A stretch of DNA of 64,000 nt from Micromonospora gifhornensis (GTDB lineage: Bacteria > Actinomycetota > Actinomycetes > Mycobacteriales > Micromonosporaceae): assembly GCF_016863515.1 (NCBI RefSeq), contig NZ_BOPA01000006.1, positions 54,232 to 118,231 of the forward strand, written 5' to 3'. Each line of letters starts with the position of its first letter. Position 1 is the first letter of the stretch. Both the position numbers and the translations under genes were made by a program. Under the pieces are notes generated by a model. The model was not told the origin of the DNA, ran no database searches, and saw nothing but the letters and a program-made list of their open reading frames with translations. Below are positions 16,893 to 25,454 of the stretch, piece after piece.

Positions 16893-18116
16893 TCAGGAGC
16901 CGTTCACCGTCACGGCGAGGTCACCGTCGGCGAGGCGTACGCGCAGGGGGTCGCCCTTCGCCACCTCGTCCGACGCGCGTACGACGTGACCGTCGGCGCG
17001 CTGCACGATGGCGTACCCGCGGTCGAGGGTGGCGGCGGGGGAGAGCGCCCGCAGTCGGGCCAGGGTGTGCCGCAGGTCGTCGTCGGCGGCGGCGAGTCGG
17101 TGGCGCAGGTTACGTTCGGCGCGCTGGCGCAGGGCGGCCAGATCGGCGGCCCGCTGCTCGACCATCACCTGCGGGCGGGCCAGCACCGGCCGGGACCGGA
17201 GCGCGTCGATGCGGTGGGTCTCCCGGTCGACGAGGTTGTGTACCGCCCGGTGCAGCCGGTGGCGGGCCTGGTTGATCAGCCGGATCTCCTCGGCCAGGTC
17301 GGGTACCACCCGCTTGGCGGCGTCGGTGGGCGTCGAGGCGCGTACGTCGGCCACGTAGTCGACAAGCGGCGCGTCCGTCTCGTGGCCGATCGCGCTGACC
17401 ACCGGCGTGCGGCAGGCGTGCACGGCGCGGCACAACGCCTCGTCGGAGAAGGGCAGCAGGTCCTCGATGCCGCCGCCACCCCGAGCCAGGATGATCACGT
17501 CGACGCTCGGGTCGCTGTCCAGCACCTTCAGCGCGTCGATGATCTGCGGCACGGCGCCGGGCCCCTGCACGGCGACGTTCACGGTGCGGAACTCCACGGC
17601 CGGCCAGCGGCGGCGGGCGTTGGTGAGCACGTCCCGCTCGGCGGCGCTGGCCCGGCCGGTGATCAGCCCGACGCGCTGCGGCAGGAACGGAGGGCGACGC
17701 TTGCGGGCCCGGTCGAACAACCCCTCGGCGGCGAGCAGCTTCTTGAGCTTCTCCAGCCGGGCCAGCAGCTCGCCGAGCCCCACCTGCCGGATCTCGTCGG
17801 CCCGCAGGCTCAGGGTGCCCCGGGCGGCGTAGAACTCCGGTTTGGCGTGCACCACGATCCGGGCGCCCTCACGCAGCTCGGGGGCACCGGAGTCGAGCAC
17901 GTCGCGGTTGGTCGTGACGGTGAGGCTCAACTCGGCCGACGGGTCACGCAGAGTCAGGAAGACCGTGCTGGCACCGGGTCGCCGGCTGATCTGCGCCACC
18001 TGCCCGTCGACCCACACCCAACCCAGCCGAGCGACCCAGGCGCCGATCTTCTGGCTCACCACCCGCACCGGCCACGGCTCTTCCGAACTGCTCGCCGCCA
18101 CCCCACCGTCCCCCAC
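16893..18116 (-). CDS. xseA: exodeoxyribonuclease VII large subunit
   Basis: 407 residues. An N-terminal OB-fold ([25 protein letters not shown] ... [16 protein letters not shown]) leads to the nuclease domain ([80 protein letters not shown]) and a long coiled-coil C-terminus. Together with XseB it degrades single-stranded DNA to oligonucleotides. GTG at 18,116 is chosen because TAGGGT lies exactly six bases upstream (leaderless). It is divergent from ispH across a hairpin element. Confidence 0.95.
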   Translation of the reverse strand: MGDGGVAASSSEEPWPVRVVSQKIGAWVARLGWVWVDGQVAQISRRPGASTVFLTLRDPSAELSLTVTTNRDVLDSGAPELREGARIVVHAKPEFYAARGTLSLRADEIRQVGLGELLARLEKLKKLLAAEGLFDRARKRRPPFLPQRVGLITGRASAAERDVLTNARRRWPAVEFRTVNVAVQGPGAVPQIIDALKVLDSDPSVDVIILARGGGGIEDLLPFSDEALCRAVHACRTPVVSAIGHETDAPLVDYVADVRASTPTDAAKRVVPDLAEEIRLINQARHRLHRAVHNLVDRETHRIDALRSRPVLARPQVMVEQRAADLAALRQRAERNLRHRLAAADDDLRHTLARLRALSPAATLDRGYAIVQRADGHVVRASDEVAKGDPLRVRLADGDLAVTVNGS

Positions 18117-18122
18117 CCCCTC

Positions 18123-18128
18123 ACCCTA
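18123..18128 (-). promoter_or_regulatory. -10 element of leaderless xseA transcript
   Basis: TAGGGT on the minus strand, six bases before the GTG at 18,116. Confidence 0.55.
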
Positions 18129-18164
18129 GTTCCCCCACCCCTCACTCCCGCCCCACCCGTCTCG

Positions 18165-18225
18165 GTCGATCGTGAGGTCGATGGCCGTTCGAAGATCGAC
18201 AACCGCCGCCAAGCTCATGATCAAC
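18165..18225. repeat. intergenic hairpin element, copy 1
   Basis: 61-bp imperfect inverted repeat. The left arm begins GTCGATCGTGAGGTCG and the right arm, read on the other strand, begins GTTGATCATGAGCTTG. It has a C-rich tract on the left (18,100-18,160) and a G-rich tract on the right, and lies between divergent xseA and ispH. The same family occurs at 46,971 and 63,332. Confidence 0.7.
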
Positions 18226-18255
18226 AGGTCGGGGGCGGGGGAGAGCAGGGACGCG

Positions 18256-18261
18256 TAGGAT
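18256..18261 (+). promoter_or_regulatory. -10 element of leaderless ispH transcript
   Basis: TAGGAT, exactly six bases before the GTG at 18,268, so transcription should start at the start codon. Confidence 0.6.
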
Positions 18262-18267
18262 GGGTGG

Positions 18268-19245
18268 GTGACTGAGGCTGGGACCGGTAAGCGCGTGCTT
18301 TTGGCCAAGCCCCGCGGTTACTGCGCGGGCGTCGACCGGGCGGTGCAGACCGTCGAGGAGGCACTCAAGCTCTACGGTGCGCCGATCTACGTGCGTAAGC
18401 AGATCGTGCACAACAAGCACGTGGTGCGGACGCTGGAGGCCAAGGGCGCGATCTTCGTGGAGGAGAACGAGGAGGTGCCCGAGGGCGCCACCGTGATCTT
18501 CTCGGCCCACGGCGTGGCACCCGAGGTCTACGAGCAGGCGAAGGAGCGGTCGCTCAAGGCCATCGACGCGACCTGCCCGCTGGTGACCAAGGTGCACCAG
18601 GAGGCGAAGCGGTTCGCCGCCGAGGACTACGACATCCTGCTCATCGGTCACGAGGGCCACGAAGAGGTCATCGGCACCGCCGGCGAGGCCCCACAGCACA
18701 TCCAACTGGTGGACGGTCCGGAGGACGCCGACCGGATCACCGTGCGCGACCCGAACAAGGTCGTCTGGCTGTCGCAGACCACCCTGTCGGTGGACGAGAC
18801 GATGGAGACGGTGGCCCGGCTCAAGAAGCGGCTGCCGATGCTCCAGTCGCCGCCCAGCGACGACATCTGCTACGCGACGAGCAACCGCCAGCACGTGGTC
18901 AAGGAGATCGCCGCCGAGTGTGACGTGGTGATCGTGGTCGGCTCGCGCAACTCGTCGAACTCCGTACGCCTCGTCGAGGTGGCCCTGGACGCGGGCGCCC
19001 GCGCCGGGCACCTGGTCGACTTCGCCCACGAGATCGACGACGCCTGGCTGGTCGGCGCGCAGACGGTGGGTCTGACCTCGGGAGCCAGCGTTCCCGACGA
19101 GTTGGTCCAGGAGGTGCTGACCCATCTCGCCGAGCGCGGCTACACCGACGTGGAGGAGGTGGTGACCGCCAACGAGCGACTCACCTTCTCGCTGCCGCAG
19201 GAGCTCAAGCGCGACATGAAGGCCGCCGCGGCGGCCCGCAGCTGA
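18268..19245 (+). CDS. ispH: 4-hydroxy-3-methylbut-2-enyl diphosphate reductase
   Basis: Last enzyme of the MEP isoprenoid pathway, making IPP and DMAPP with a [4Fe-4S] cluster. 325 residues. The three cluster ligands are visible: Cys19 ([12 protein letters not shown]), Cys103 ([11 protein letters not shown]) and Cys201 ([11 protein letters not shown]). HNKHVV, FSAHGV and [11 protein letters not shown] hold the conserved active-site His residues, and [11 protein letters not shown] is the C-terminal substrate block. Its product feeds the cis-prenyltransferase at the start of the window. The start has a leaderless promoter. Confidence 0.97.
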   Translation: MTEAGTGKRVLLAKPRGYCAGVDRAVQTVEEALKLYGAPIYVRKQIVHNKHVVRTLEAKGAIFVEENEEVPEGATVIFSAHGVAPEVYEQAKERSLKAIDATCPLVTKVHQEAKRFAAEDYDILLIGHEGHEEVIGTAGEAPQHIQLVDGPEDADRITVRDPNKVVWLSQTTLSVDETMETVARLKKRLPMLQSPPSDDICYATSNRQHVVKEIAAECDVVIVVGSRNSSNSVRLVEVALDAGARAGHLVDFAHEIDDAWLVGAQTVGLTSGASVPDELVQEVLTHLAERGYTDVEEVVTANERLTFSLPQELKRDMKAAAAARS

Positions 19246-19301
19246 GCGGACCGACCCGAGATGATGGAACGAAACGCCCCGCTACCGCGTCAGAGTCAGG
19301 C

Positions 19302-19742
19302 ATGAGGACCCTTCGGATCGCCGCCGCGGCGCTGATCGTCTGCACCGCGCTCGTCGCCTGCGCCGGTCAGGACGCCGGGGACGGCTCCGCCGCCCCGACG
19401 GGAGCGCCATCCGTGACCGATCTGCCCACCCCGGACCCGACCGGCGCGGTACCCCCGCCCGTCGACCCGGTGGACCCGACCGCCCCACTCACCAAGCCCG
19501 GCAAGCAGCCGGGCGGCCAGCCGCAGCCGACGTCCACAAGCGAGATGACCCTGACCGGTCGGGTCGAGTCCGGCGTCGAGCCAGGTTGCCTGCTGCTCGA
19601 CGGCTATCTGCTGCTGGGCGGCCCGCGCGAGGTGCTCACCGCCGGCGCGTCGGTGACGGTGACCGGTCGACCCGCACCCGGCCTGATGACCACCTGCCAG
19701 CAGGGCACCCCGTTCCAGGTGGCGTCCGCCAAGCGCGCCTGA
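19302..19742 (+). CDS. small lipoprotein, unknown function
   Basis: 146 residues. Signal peptide with lipobox TALVAC (Cys20), then a long Pro/Thr/Gly-rich linker (residues 25-80), then a compact domain MTLTGRVESGVEPGCLLLDGYLLLGGPREVLTAGASVTVTGRPAPGLMTTCQQG with two cysteines that could form a disulfide. The TLTG...VTVTG pattern looks like a small OB-like beta barrel. Exported and lipid-anchored by prediction; the role is unknown. A terminator follows. Confidence 0.75.
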   Translation: MRTLRIAAAALIVCTALVACAGQDAGDGSAAPTGAPSVTDLPTPDPTGAVPPPVDPVDPTAPLTKPGKQPGGQPQPTSTSEMTLTGRVESGVEPGCLLLDGYLLLGGPREVLTAGASVTVTGRPAPGLMTTCQQGTPFQVASAKRA

Positions 19743-19746
19743 GGTA

Positions 19747-19770
19747 GCCGCCCGGCGACTGCCGGGCGGC
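19747..19770 (+). terminator. terminator after small lipoprotein gene
   Basis: 10-bp perfect stem GCCGCCCGGC / GCCGGGCGGC with loop GACT, extended by GAGG...CTC outside; it begins 4 bases after the stop codon. Confidence 0.8.
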
Positions 19771-19803
19771 CTCACTGTCGTGGTCGGACGGCAGGATGCA
19801 TTG

Positions 19804-20622
19804 ATGCGTTCACGATCACTGCTCCTGCCGTTGGCGGGGCTTCTGGCCGCCGTACACGTGGTTGGCGTGCTCACGGCCGCACCGATCCTGCGCTACGCCG
19901 AGGTCCTCGCGGTGGCCGTGCTTCTGGCGTACGCGCTGCTTGCCGGGTTGCCGTCGCCGCGCTGGGTGGTGCCGGTCGGGCTGATCGTGGTGGCCGTCGA
20001 CGCATGGTGGACGATGCCCGTCGATCCTGCCGAAGGCGGCTACCGGTGGCAGGTCCTTGAGCCCGGTCCGCCTCCCGAGTTCACCGACGGACTGTGGACC
20101 GGGCTCGCGCTGACCTGGGCAGCACTGTTCTTCGTGCTGCTACTGGCCGTCGTAAGTTGGCCGCAGACCGACCGCCGCCCGAGCGGACGGCTGTCGGTCG
20201 GGGCCCTGCTGGCCGCCGCGGCAGTGGTGGGGTACGTGGTGTTCCGGTTGGCGGGCTACCACGGCGGGCAGCCTCGCGTGGCTGCCGTCGCGGTGCTCGC
20301 GCCACTCGCGCTTGCGCTCGCCGCCGTCCTGCTCGCTGCGCTGCTCGTTCGTCGGGGCCATCGGTTGGCCGCCGGTGGTGCGGTTCTGTTGCTGGTGGCC
20401 GCGCTGTTCCAGTTCGATGCGGCTCTCGCCCCGTACACCCTGCTGCCGCTGTCCCCGAACCGGGGGACGTTGTTAACCGGCGCCATGGCCGGTCCGGCCC
20501 TGGTCACGATGCCGGCTCTGACCGCCGCCGCCGAGCTGGCGGGCTACCTGCTGCTCGTGGCCGGACTCCGCGCCAGGCGTACGGAACGGTCGAGGGGGCA
20601 ACCGGGGCCCGCTGCCGGGTAG
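19804..20622 (+). CDS. polytopic membrane protein, unknown; contains a TTA codon
   Basis: 272 residues with about seven to eight hydrophobic helices and short loops, no recognised family. ATG at 19,804 has no ribosome site; CAGGAT lies exactly six bases upstream (19,792-19,797), suggesting a leaderless transcript. Codon 224 (20,473-20,475) is TTA, rare in this genome class and read only by tRNA-Leu(UAA), which is encoded in this window at 62,131. Expression may therefore depend on that tRNA, as with bldA targets in Streptomyces. The gene converges on the subtilase gene across a strong terminator. Confidence 0.7.
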   Translation: MRSRSLLLPLAGLLAAVHVVGVLTAAPILRYAEVLAVAVLLAYALLAGLPSPRWVVPVGLIVVAVDAWWTMPVDPAEGGYRWQVLEPGPPPEFTDGLWTGLALTWAALFFVLLLAVVSWPQTDRRPSGRLSVGALLAAAAVVGYVVFRLAGYHGGQPRVAAVAVLAPLALALAAVLLAALLVRRGHRLAAGGAVLLLVAALFQFDAALAPYTLLPLSPNRGTLLTGAMAGPALVTMPALTAAAELAGYLLLVAGLRARRTERSRGQPGPAAG

Positions 20623-20675
20623 GTCGGCGGCCGGGGAGGAAGTCCGCAGCGGGTCAGGTTCGAGGGTGAACGGGC

Positions 20676-20712
20676 GGGAGCCCGCCTCCGGTAGATCCGG
20701 AGGCGGGCTCCC
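20676..20712. terminator. bidirectional terminator between membrane-protein gene and subtilase
   Basis: Perfect 16-bp stem (20,676-20,691 with 20,697-20,712) with loop TAGAT, between convergent genes. Confidence 0.88.
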
Positions 20713-20730
20713 TGGTGCGGTGGTGGTGCG

Positions 20731-23700
20731 TCAGTTCACCGCGCCGATGTTGACCGCGCCGCGGCCGACGACCGCGCCTTCGCTGGTCACCACGGCCAGC
20801 TCACCGGAGAGCGTCCGGCCCGCGGGCGGGGCGGACTGGGCGGTCACCGTACCCGTGAGGGTGCCGGTGGCGCCGTGCGCCAGGGTGAGGCTGCTGCTCG
20901 GCGCCGTCAGGGTGCCGAGCGCCGGGGAGGAGTACGAGTCCCGGTAGTCGTACGCGGTGCTGCCGCCCGCGCCGTCGACCGAGTACGCCTCCACGACGAC
21001 CGTGTAGGTGCCGGCCGCCGGGTTGTTGAGGGTGACGAACTCCTCCGAGTCGCCGTCGGCGTTGTACGCCACCAGGGTGGTGCCCCGGTAGACGAACAGG
21101 TCGAGGTCGGCGCTGGCGTTGGAGACGTTGCCGATGCGGGCGGTGAAGCTGGTGGCACCCGCCGGAACCTCGACAGTGAACTCCTGCACGGCGAGCTCCA
21201 CGATGGTCGGGCGCTCGGTGTGCGTGCTGGACAGCGAACCGCCCTGACCGGTGACCGTGACCGGGCCGAAGGTGTTCTTCAGCGACCAGGTCACCGGGGT
21301 CGGGGCACCGGTGGTGACCGACGGCAGTTCGACCACGGCCGGCTCGACCGCGACGCCCTGCACCCGCGCCTGGATCTGGAACGGGTTGTTCAGCGACGGC
21401 GAGGTACGACGGGACTCCACCTCGATCTCCCAGATGCCGGGCATCGGGTCGGCGTAGTCACGCTCGAACGGGTTGCAGACGACCGTGCTGACGTGGTTGG
21501 TGAAGCACGCCAGGCTGGAGGTGCTCTCCACCGGAACGCCGTACGGGTTGATCGCGATGAAGCGGGTCTGCGACGCGGTGGCGATGCCGGAGAGGTTCAC
21601 CTGCAGCGCACCGGCACCCGGCGGCACCGTCACGAAGTACGACGTGGTGTGGTTGCGGTCCACCGAGCCCTGCGCCGAGTAGGCGAAGTTGGGCTTCGCG
21701 ACGTCGTTCGAGGCCACCACGACGGCGGAGAACTCGAAGTCGATCGTGTTGGTGGCCTTGTCGTCCAGGGTGACGATGGTGCTGTGCGCACCGGCCGTCT
21801 TCGGCTTGGCGGTGACCGTGATGGTGACGGTCTTGTTCAGCGGCAGGGTGACGTTCTTCGGCGCGGAGAAGGTGCCGTTGTTGCCACGCAGGCCGATGGA
21901 GTGCTTGATGTTGCCGGCCGGACCGCTGGTCCGGGTCAGCTTCACCTGGTACGACTTCGACTGGTTGATCTTGTGACCACCGTTTGCGGAGTCGCAGCGG
22001 TTGTAGATGCCGGTGCCCTGGTTCGGGGTGGCCAGCTGGCCGGAGAGCGGGGTGCAGACCGGCGCGTCAGCGGTGTACGAGCGGGTCTGGACGCCCTTGC
22101 GCAGCAGCTTCCAGGCACCCGGCACGTCGAACATGCCGTAGCCCTGACCGTAGGTGGGGGTGTCGGCGATCGGCTTGGCCGAGGTGTAGATCGCCCGACG
22201 CAGCGCCTCCGGGGTGACCCCCAGGTGGTTCGCCTTGGCGGCCGAGAGCAGCAGTGCGGCGGCACCGGCGGCCTGCGGGGAGGCCATCGACGTACCGTTG
22301 AACATGCTGTAGCCCGGCGGCAGCGCGTAGCCGGCCTCGGCGACCGGGCCGCCGGCCTGCCAGACCGGGGTGGTGGAGATGGCCGAACCCGGCGCGGCGA
22401 TGTTCGGCTTGGCGCCGCCGTCCTCACGCGGGCCGCGCGAGGAGAAGTTGAACAGCGCGTTCTTCTTCTTGACCACGGAGCCGTAGTTGGCCAGCCAGGT
22501 GTCCTTGCTGACACTGGCGGCCACGCTCACCACGTTGCTCGACGCCGACGGGTCGCCGATGGTGTTCACACCCGGGCCGGAGTTACCGGCCGAGATGAAC
22601 ATCTGCACCCCGTACGTGGTGATCAGGTTGTTGTAGAGGGTGGCGCGGGCGTTGTTGCCGTCGTTGAGCGCCGGCAGACCACCGATCGACATGTTGATGA
22701 CGTCGACCCCACGGTTGATCACCAGATCGGCCATGCCGGTGGTGAGTGCGGCGTAGGTGCAGCCACCACCCCAGGAGCAGGCACGGGAGGAAACGATCTT
22801 GGCGCCGGGAGCGGCACCGTTGAACGCGCTGTTGCCCATCATGCTGTTGGCGGCGGTGATGCCGGCCACGTGGGTGCCGTGCGCGCTCTCGATGATGCCG
22901 ATGTTGACGTAGTCGACCAGGCCCGGGCCACCGGCCGGCGTGGTGTCGACGTTCTTGCGGTACTCGACGACGAACGACATGCGCTCCTTGACCGGAGTAG
23001 CCGGGTCGTCGGTGCCGAAGTAGCCGACGTCGAACTTCTCCTTGTACGGCCGCATCAGGGCCTCGTCGGTGAAGTCGCCGTCCTGGTCGGTGTCGACCCA
23101 GATGTTGTTGGTCACCGGGTCGTACAGGACGCCCCACTGGTCGGTGCGGTCGCCGTCGCGGTTGACGTCACCGGCCGGCTCGCTGTTGTTCGTGATCGAC
23201 TCACTGAACAGGTTGAACCGGTAGGTGCCCGCCGGCGCGGTCCAGGTGCGGCCGGCGAGGGTGAACGACGGGCCGGTCACCTGGTTGAGCATCGGGCGCC
23301 AGCTGGCGTCCTCCAGGGGATCGGTGGCGGTGACCCAGTCGACGATCTTCCGTTCGCCGGTGGTGGTCTTCTGCAGCGCCGGGTGCTCCAGGTCCACACC
23401 GGAGTCCATGATGCCGATGGTGACGCCCCGGCCGTCCCACTTCTTGTTGGACTTGACGAACTTGACCGCGCCGGTCTCGCCGGTCGGCATGTAGGGGTTG
23501 TCGGCGGGGGTCTTGGCACCCGGACCACTGAGGGTGCTGCCCTGCTTGTCGCCCTTCTTGCCGCCCTGGACGACCTCCGGCTTGGGGTCGGGCAGCTGGA
23601 TCTTCTCGTCCAGGTCGACAGCGGCGACGCCGGGCAGGGTGGCGGCCTTGACCGCCTTGCTGGTCGGCACCTTGGCCAGCACGTAACCGATGGTGTCGTA

Positions 23701-23997
23701 GCGCTCGGTGACCGCAGCGCCCAGATCCTTGAGGTCGTCGGCGACGTCCTTCGCCTTACCCTTGTCGGTGGCGACGATCATCGTGACGGTCGGGGCCTTC
23801 TTGGCCTCCGCCTCGGCGAGCAACTTGGCGTCGTGCTCGCCCAGGGCCTCGGCGGGGGTGACCTGGGCCGGGTCGGTTCCGGCAGGAGCGGCGCTCGCGG
23901 TGGCGGCACCGCCCACCACGGACACGGCGCCAGCCGCCATGACCGAGGCGAAGAGCGCGGCGGAGGTACGCCGGCTCAGGTTTCGGGGTTTACTCAC
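20731..23997 (-). CDS. large secreted subtilisin-like serine protease (S8) with calcium-loop insertion
   Basis: 1088 residues. Signal peptide about 1-36 (cleavage near TASA-AP), inhibitor-type propeptide about 60-130, then the S8 domain: Asp198 in IMDSGVD, His373 in HGTHVAG, oxyanion Asn472 in AGNSGPG, and Ser570 in NGTSMASP. Between Asp and His lies an unusually long insert of about 175 residues with two Asp-rich, EF-hand-like loops (DVNRDGDRTD near 277 and DTDQDGDFTDEA near 302). The C-terminal 430 residues are beta-rich, fibronectin/PPC-like (TLNNPAAGTYTVVVEAYSVDG). GTG at 23,997 follows GGAGGAAAG. It is an extracellular proteinase, probably calcium-stabilised. Confidence 0.93.
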   Translation of the reverse strand: MSKPRNLSRRTSAALFASVMAAGAVSVVGGAATASAAPAGTDPAQVTPAEALGEHDAKLLAEAEAKKAPTVTMIVATDKGKAKDVADDLKDLGAAVTERYDTIGYVLAKVPTSKAVKAATLPGVAAVDLDEKIQLPDPKPEVVQGGKKGDKQGSTLSGPGAKTPADNPYMPTGETGAVKFVKSNKKWDGRGVTIGIMDSGVDLEHPALQKTTTGERKIVDWVTATDPLEDASWRPMLNQVTGPSFTLAGRTWTAPAGTYRFNLFSESITNNSEPAGDVNRDGDRTDQWGVLYDPVTNNIWVDTDQDGDFTDEALMRPYKEKFDVGYFGTDDPATPVKERMSFVVEYRKNVDTTPAGGPGLVDYVNIGIIESAHGTHVAGITAANSMMGNSAFNGAAPGAKIVSSRACSWGGGCTYAALTTGMADLVINRGVDVINMSIGGLPALNDGNNARATLYNNLITTYGVQMFISAGNSGPGVNTIGDPSASSNVVSVAASVSKDTWLANYGSVVKKKNALFNFSSRGPREDGGAKPNIAAPGSAISTTPVWQAGGPVAEAGYALPPGYSMFNGTSMASPQAAGAAALLLSAAKANHLGVTPEALRRAIYTSAKPIADTPTYGQGYGMFDVPGAWKLLRKGVQTRSYTADAPVCTPLSGQLATPNQGTGIYNRCDSANGGHKINQSKSYQVKLTRTSGPAGNIKHSIGLRGNNGTFSAPKNVTLPLNKTVTITVTAKPKTAGAHSTIVTLDDKATNTIDFEFSAVVVASNDVAKPNFAYSAQGSVDRNHTTSYFVTVPPGAGALQVNLSGIATASQTRFIAINPYGVPVESTSSLACFTNHVSTVVCNPFERDYADPMPGIWEIEVESRRTSPSLNNPFQIQARVQGVAVEPAVVELPSVTTGAPTPVTWSLKNTFGPVTVTGQGGSLSSTHTERPTIVELAVQEFTVEVPAGATSFTARIGNVSNASADLDLFVYRGTTLVAYNADGDSEEFVTLNNPAAGTYTVVVEAYSVDGAGGSTAYDYRDSYSSPALGTLTAPSSSLTLAHGATGTLTGTVTAQSAPPAGRTLSGELAVVTSEGAVVGRGAVNIGAVN

Positions 23998-24158
23998 GTT
24001 CTCTTTCCTCCAGAGAACTCAGGCGCCCTCAGATGCAGGCACGCGTGAGCGAAATCCTTCGCGGTGTCGACCGTCAATGTCACTACCGACAGGTACGTTG
24101 TGACCATCTCGTGATAAGCGAGACGCGCAATGTCACATCGAAGGTGATAAGAGCCCGA

Positions 24159-25331
24159 TTAGGTTGACCGACTTCGACCATCCGAGATGGAATCCTCGAC
24201 CAGCAACTCAGGCGCCTGGGGCTGGCGGGGGGCCAGCTCCACCTGCGCCGGCGTGGTCAGCTCCTGATCAGACACACCCAGCTCAGCCAGCTTGCGGGCG
24301 CTCACCAACACCCGCGCCTCCAGCGACCCTACCGCGCGGTTGTACGCGGTCACCGCACCGCCGAGCGAGGCACCGAGTTTGCCGACATGATCGCCGAGCG
24401 TGGAAAGACGACCGTACAGTTCACGGGCCAGGGAATGCACCGCCACGGCGTTGCGGGCCAGCTGCTCCTGCCGCCACGACCAGGCCACGGTGCGCAGCAT
24501 TGCGATCAAAGTGGCCGGGGTGGCCAGCACCACGTTGCGGGCGAATGCGTGCTCCAGAAGTGTGGGATCACGCTGCAGAGCCACGTCGAGGAACGGATCG
24601 GCCGGCACGAACAGCACCACGAACTCCGGCGTCGACTCGAATGCCGTCCAGTACGACTTCGCCGCCAGCGCGTCCACATGGCCCCGCAGGTGCCTGGCGT
24701 GGGCGTCCAGTTGAGTGTCGCGGCTGCGCTCGTCGCGAGCCTCCATCGCGGTCAGGTACGCGTCGAACGGCGCCTTGGCGTCCACCACGACCGTACGGCC
24801 GCCGTGCAGGCGGACCACCAGGTCGGGGCGTACGGTCTGCTGGTCGGTGGCGGCGGTGACCTGCTCGGAGAAGTCGCAGTGCTCCAACATGCCGGCCGCC
24901 TCGACGATGCGGCGCAACTGGTGCTCGCCCCACCGGCCGCGTACCTGCGGTGCCCGCAGCGCCGCGACCAGCTGTTTGGTCTCGGTGCGCAGCTCGCCGG
25001 AGACGCTGCTCATCGCCCTGACCTGCTCACGCAGCTCGGCGTACGCGTCCACCCGGTCACGTTCCAGTTCGGCCACCCGCTGCTCGTAGCGGCGCAGGGT
25101 GTCGTGCAGTGGGGCCACCGCGCGGGCGACCGCCTCCTGGGACTGGGCCGTCGCCTCGTAGCTCAGCGCCCGCATCGACTGTTCCAGTCGCCCCTCGCCC
25201 TCGCGGGTGGCCCGCAGGGTGGCGTCCAACCGGGCGATCTCGGTGGCCGCTCGGGACCGGGCCGCGAACCAGCCCACCGCGCCGCCCGCGCCGAGACAGA
25301 CGACGACCACCGCCAGGGTCGCTAGCTCCAT
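24159..25331 (-). CDS. rmuC: DNA recombination protein RmuC
   Basis: 390 residues. N-terminal membrane helix (about 4-22), a coiled coil from about 30 to 125, then the RmuC domain: LRAPQVRGRWGEHQLRRIVEAAGML, VRPDLVVRLHGGRTVVVDAKAPFDAYL, VLFVPADPFLDVALQ and LIAMLRTVAWSWRQEQLARNA. It resembles a PD-(D/E)XK-type nuclease fold with the DAK motif; in E. coli it limits inversion at short inverted repeats. No obvious operon partner: it lies between the subtilase and deacetylase genes, all on the minus strand with separate promoters likely. Confidence 0.93.
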   Translation of the reverse strand: MELATLAVVVVCLGAGGAVGWFAARSRAATEIARLDATLRATREGEGRLEQSMRALSYEATAQSQEAVARAVAPLHDTLRRYEQRVAELERDRVDAYAELREQVRAMSSVSGELRTETKQLVAALRAPQVRGRWGEHQLRRIVEAAGMLEHCDFSEQVTAATDQQTVRPDLVVRLHGGRTVVVDAKAPFDAYLTAMEARDERSRDTQLDAHARHLRGHVDALAAKSYWTAFESTPEFVVLFVPADPFLDVALQRDPTLLEHAFARNVVLATPATLIAMLRTVAWSWRQEQLARNAVAVHSLARELYGRLSTLGDHVGKLGASLGGAVTAYNRAVGSLEARVLVSARKLAELGVSDQELTTPAQVELAPRQPQAPELLVEDSISDGRSRST

Positions 25332-25385
25332 CCCCGGAGCTTGCCAAAGATGAGCGGGCGATGCCTCGGTGGGGCCGGAAATGCC

Positions 25386-25414
25386 GATGGGCCGGGCACA
25401 AGGCCCGGCCCATC
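25386..25414 (-). terminator. terminator after the PIG-L deacetylase gene
   Basis: 12-bp perfect stem GATGGGCCGGGC / GCCCGGCCCATC with a 5-base loop, 40 bases beyond the deacetylase stop codon. Confidence 0.8.
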
Positions 25415-25454
25415 GCCGGTCACCGCATCAGATCGACGCGGTGACCGGGTTCGG

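Noticed and set aside
20875..24048. A frame of about 1,050 codons antisense to the subtilase gene
   Set aside because: The product is Arg/Gly/Val/His-rich low-complexity sequence with no domain. The opposite strand has a complete S8 triad and signal peptide. Long antisense frames are expected at this GC content.
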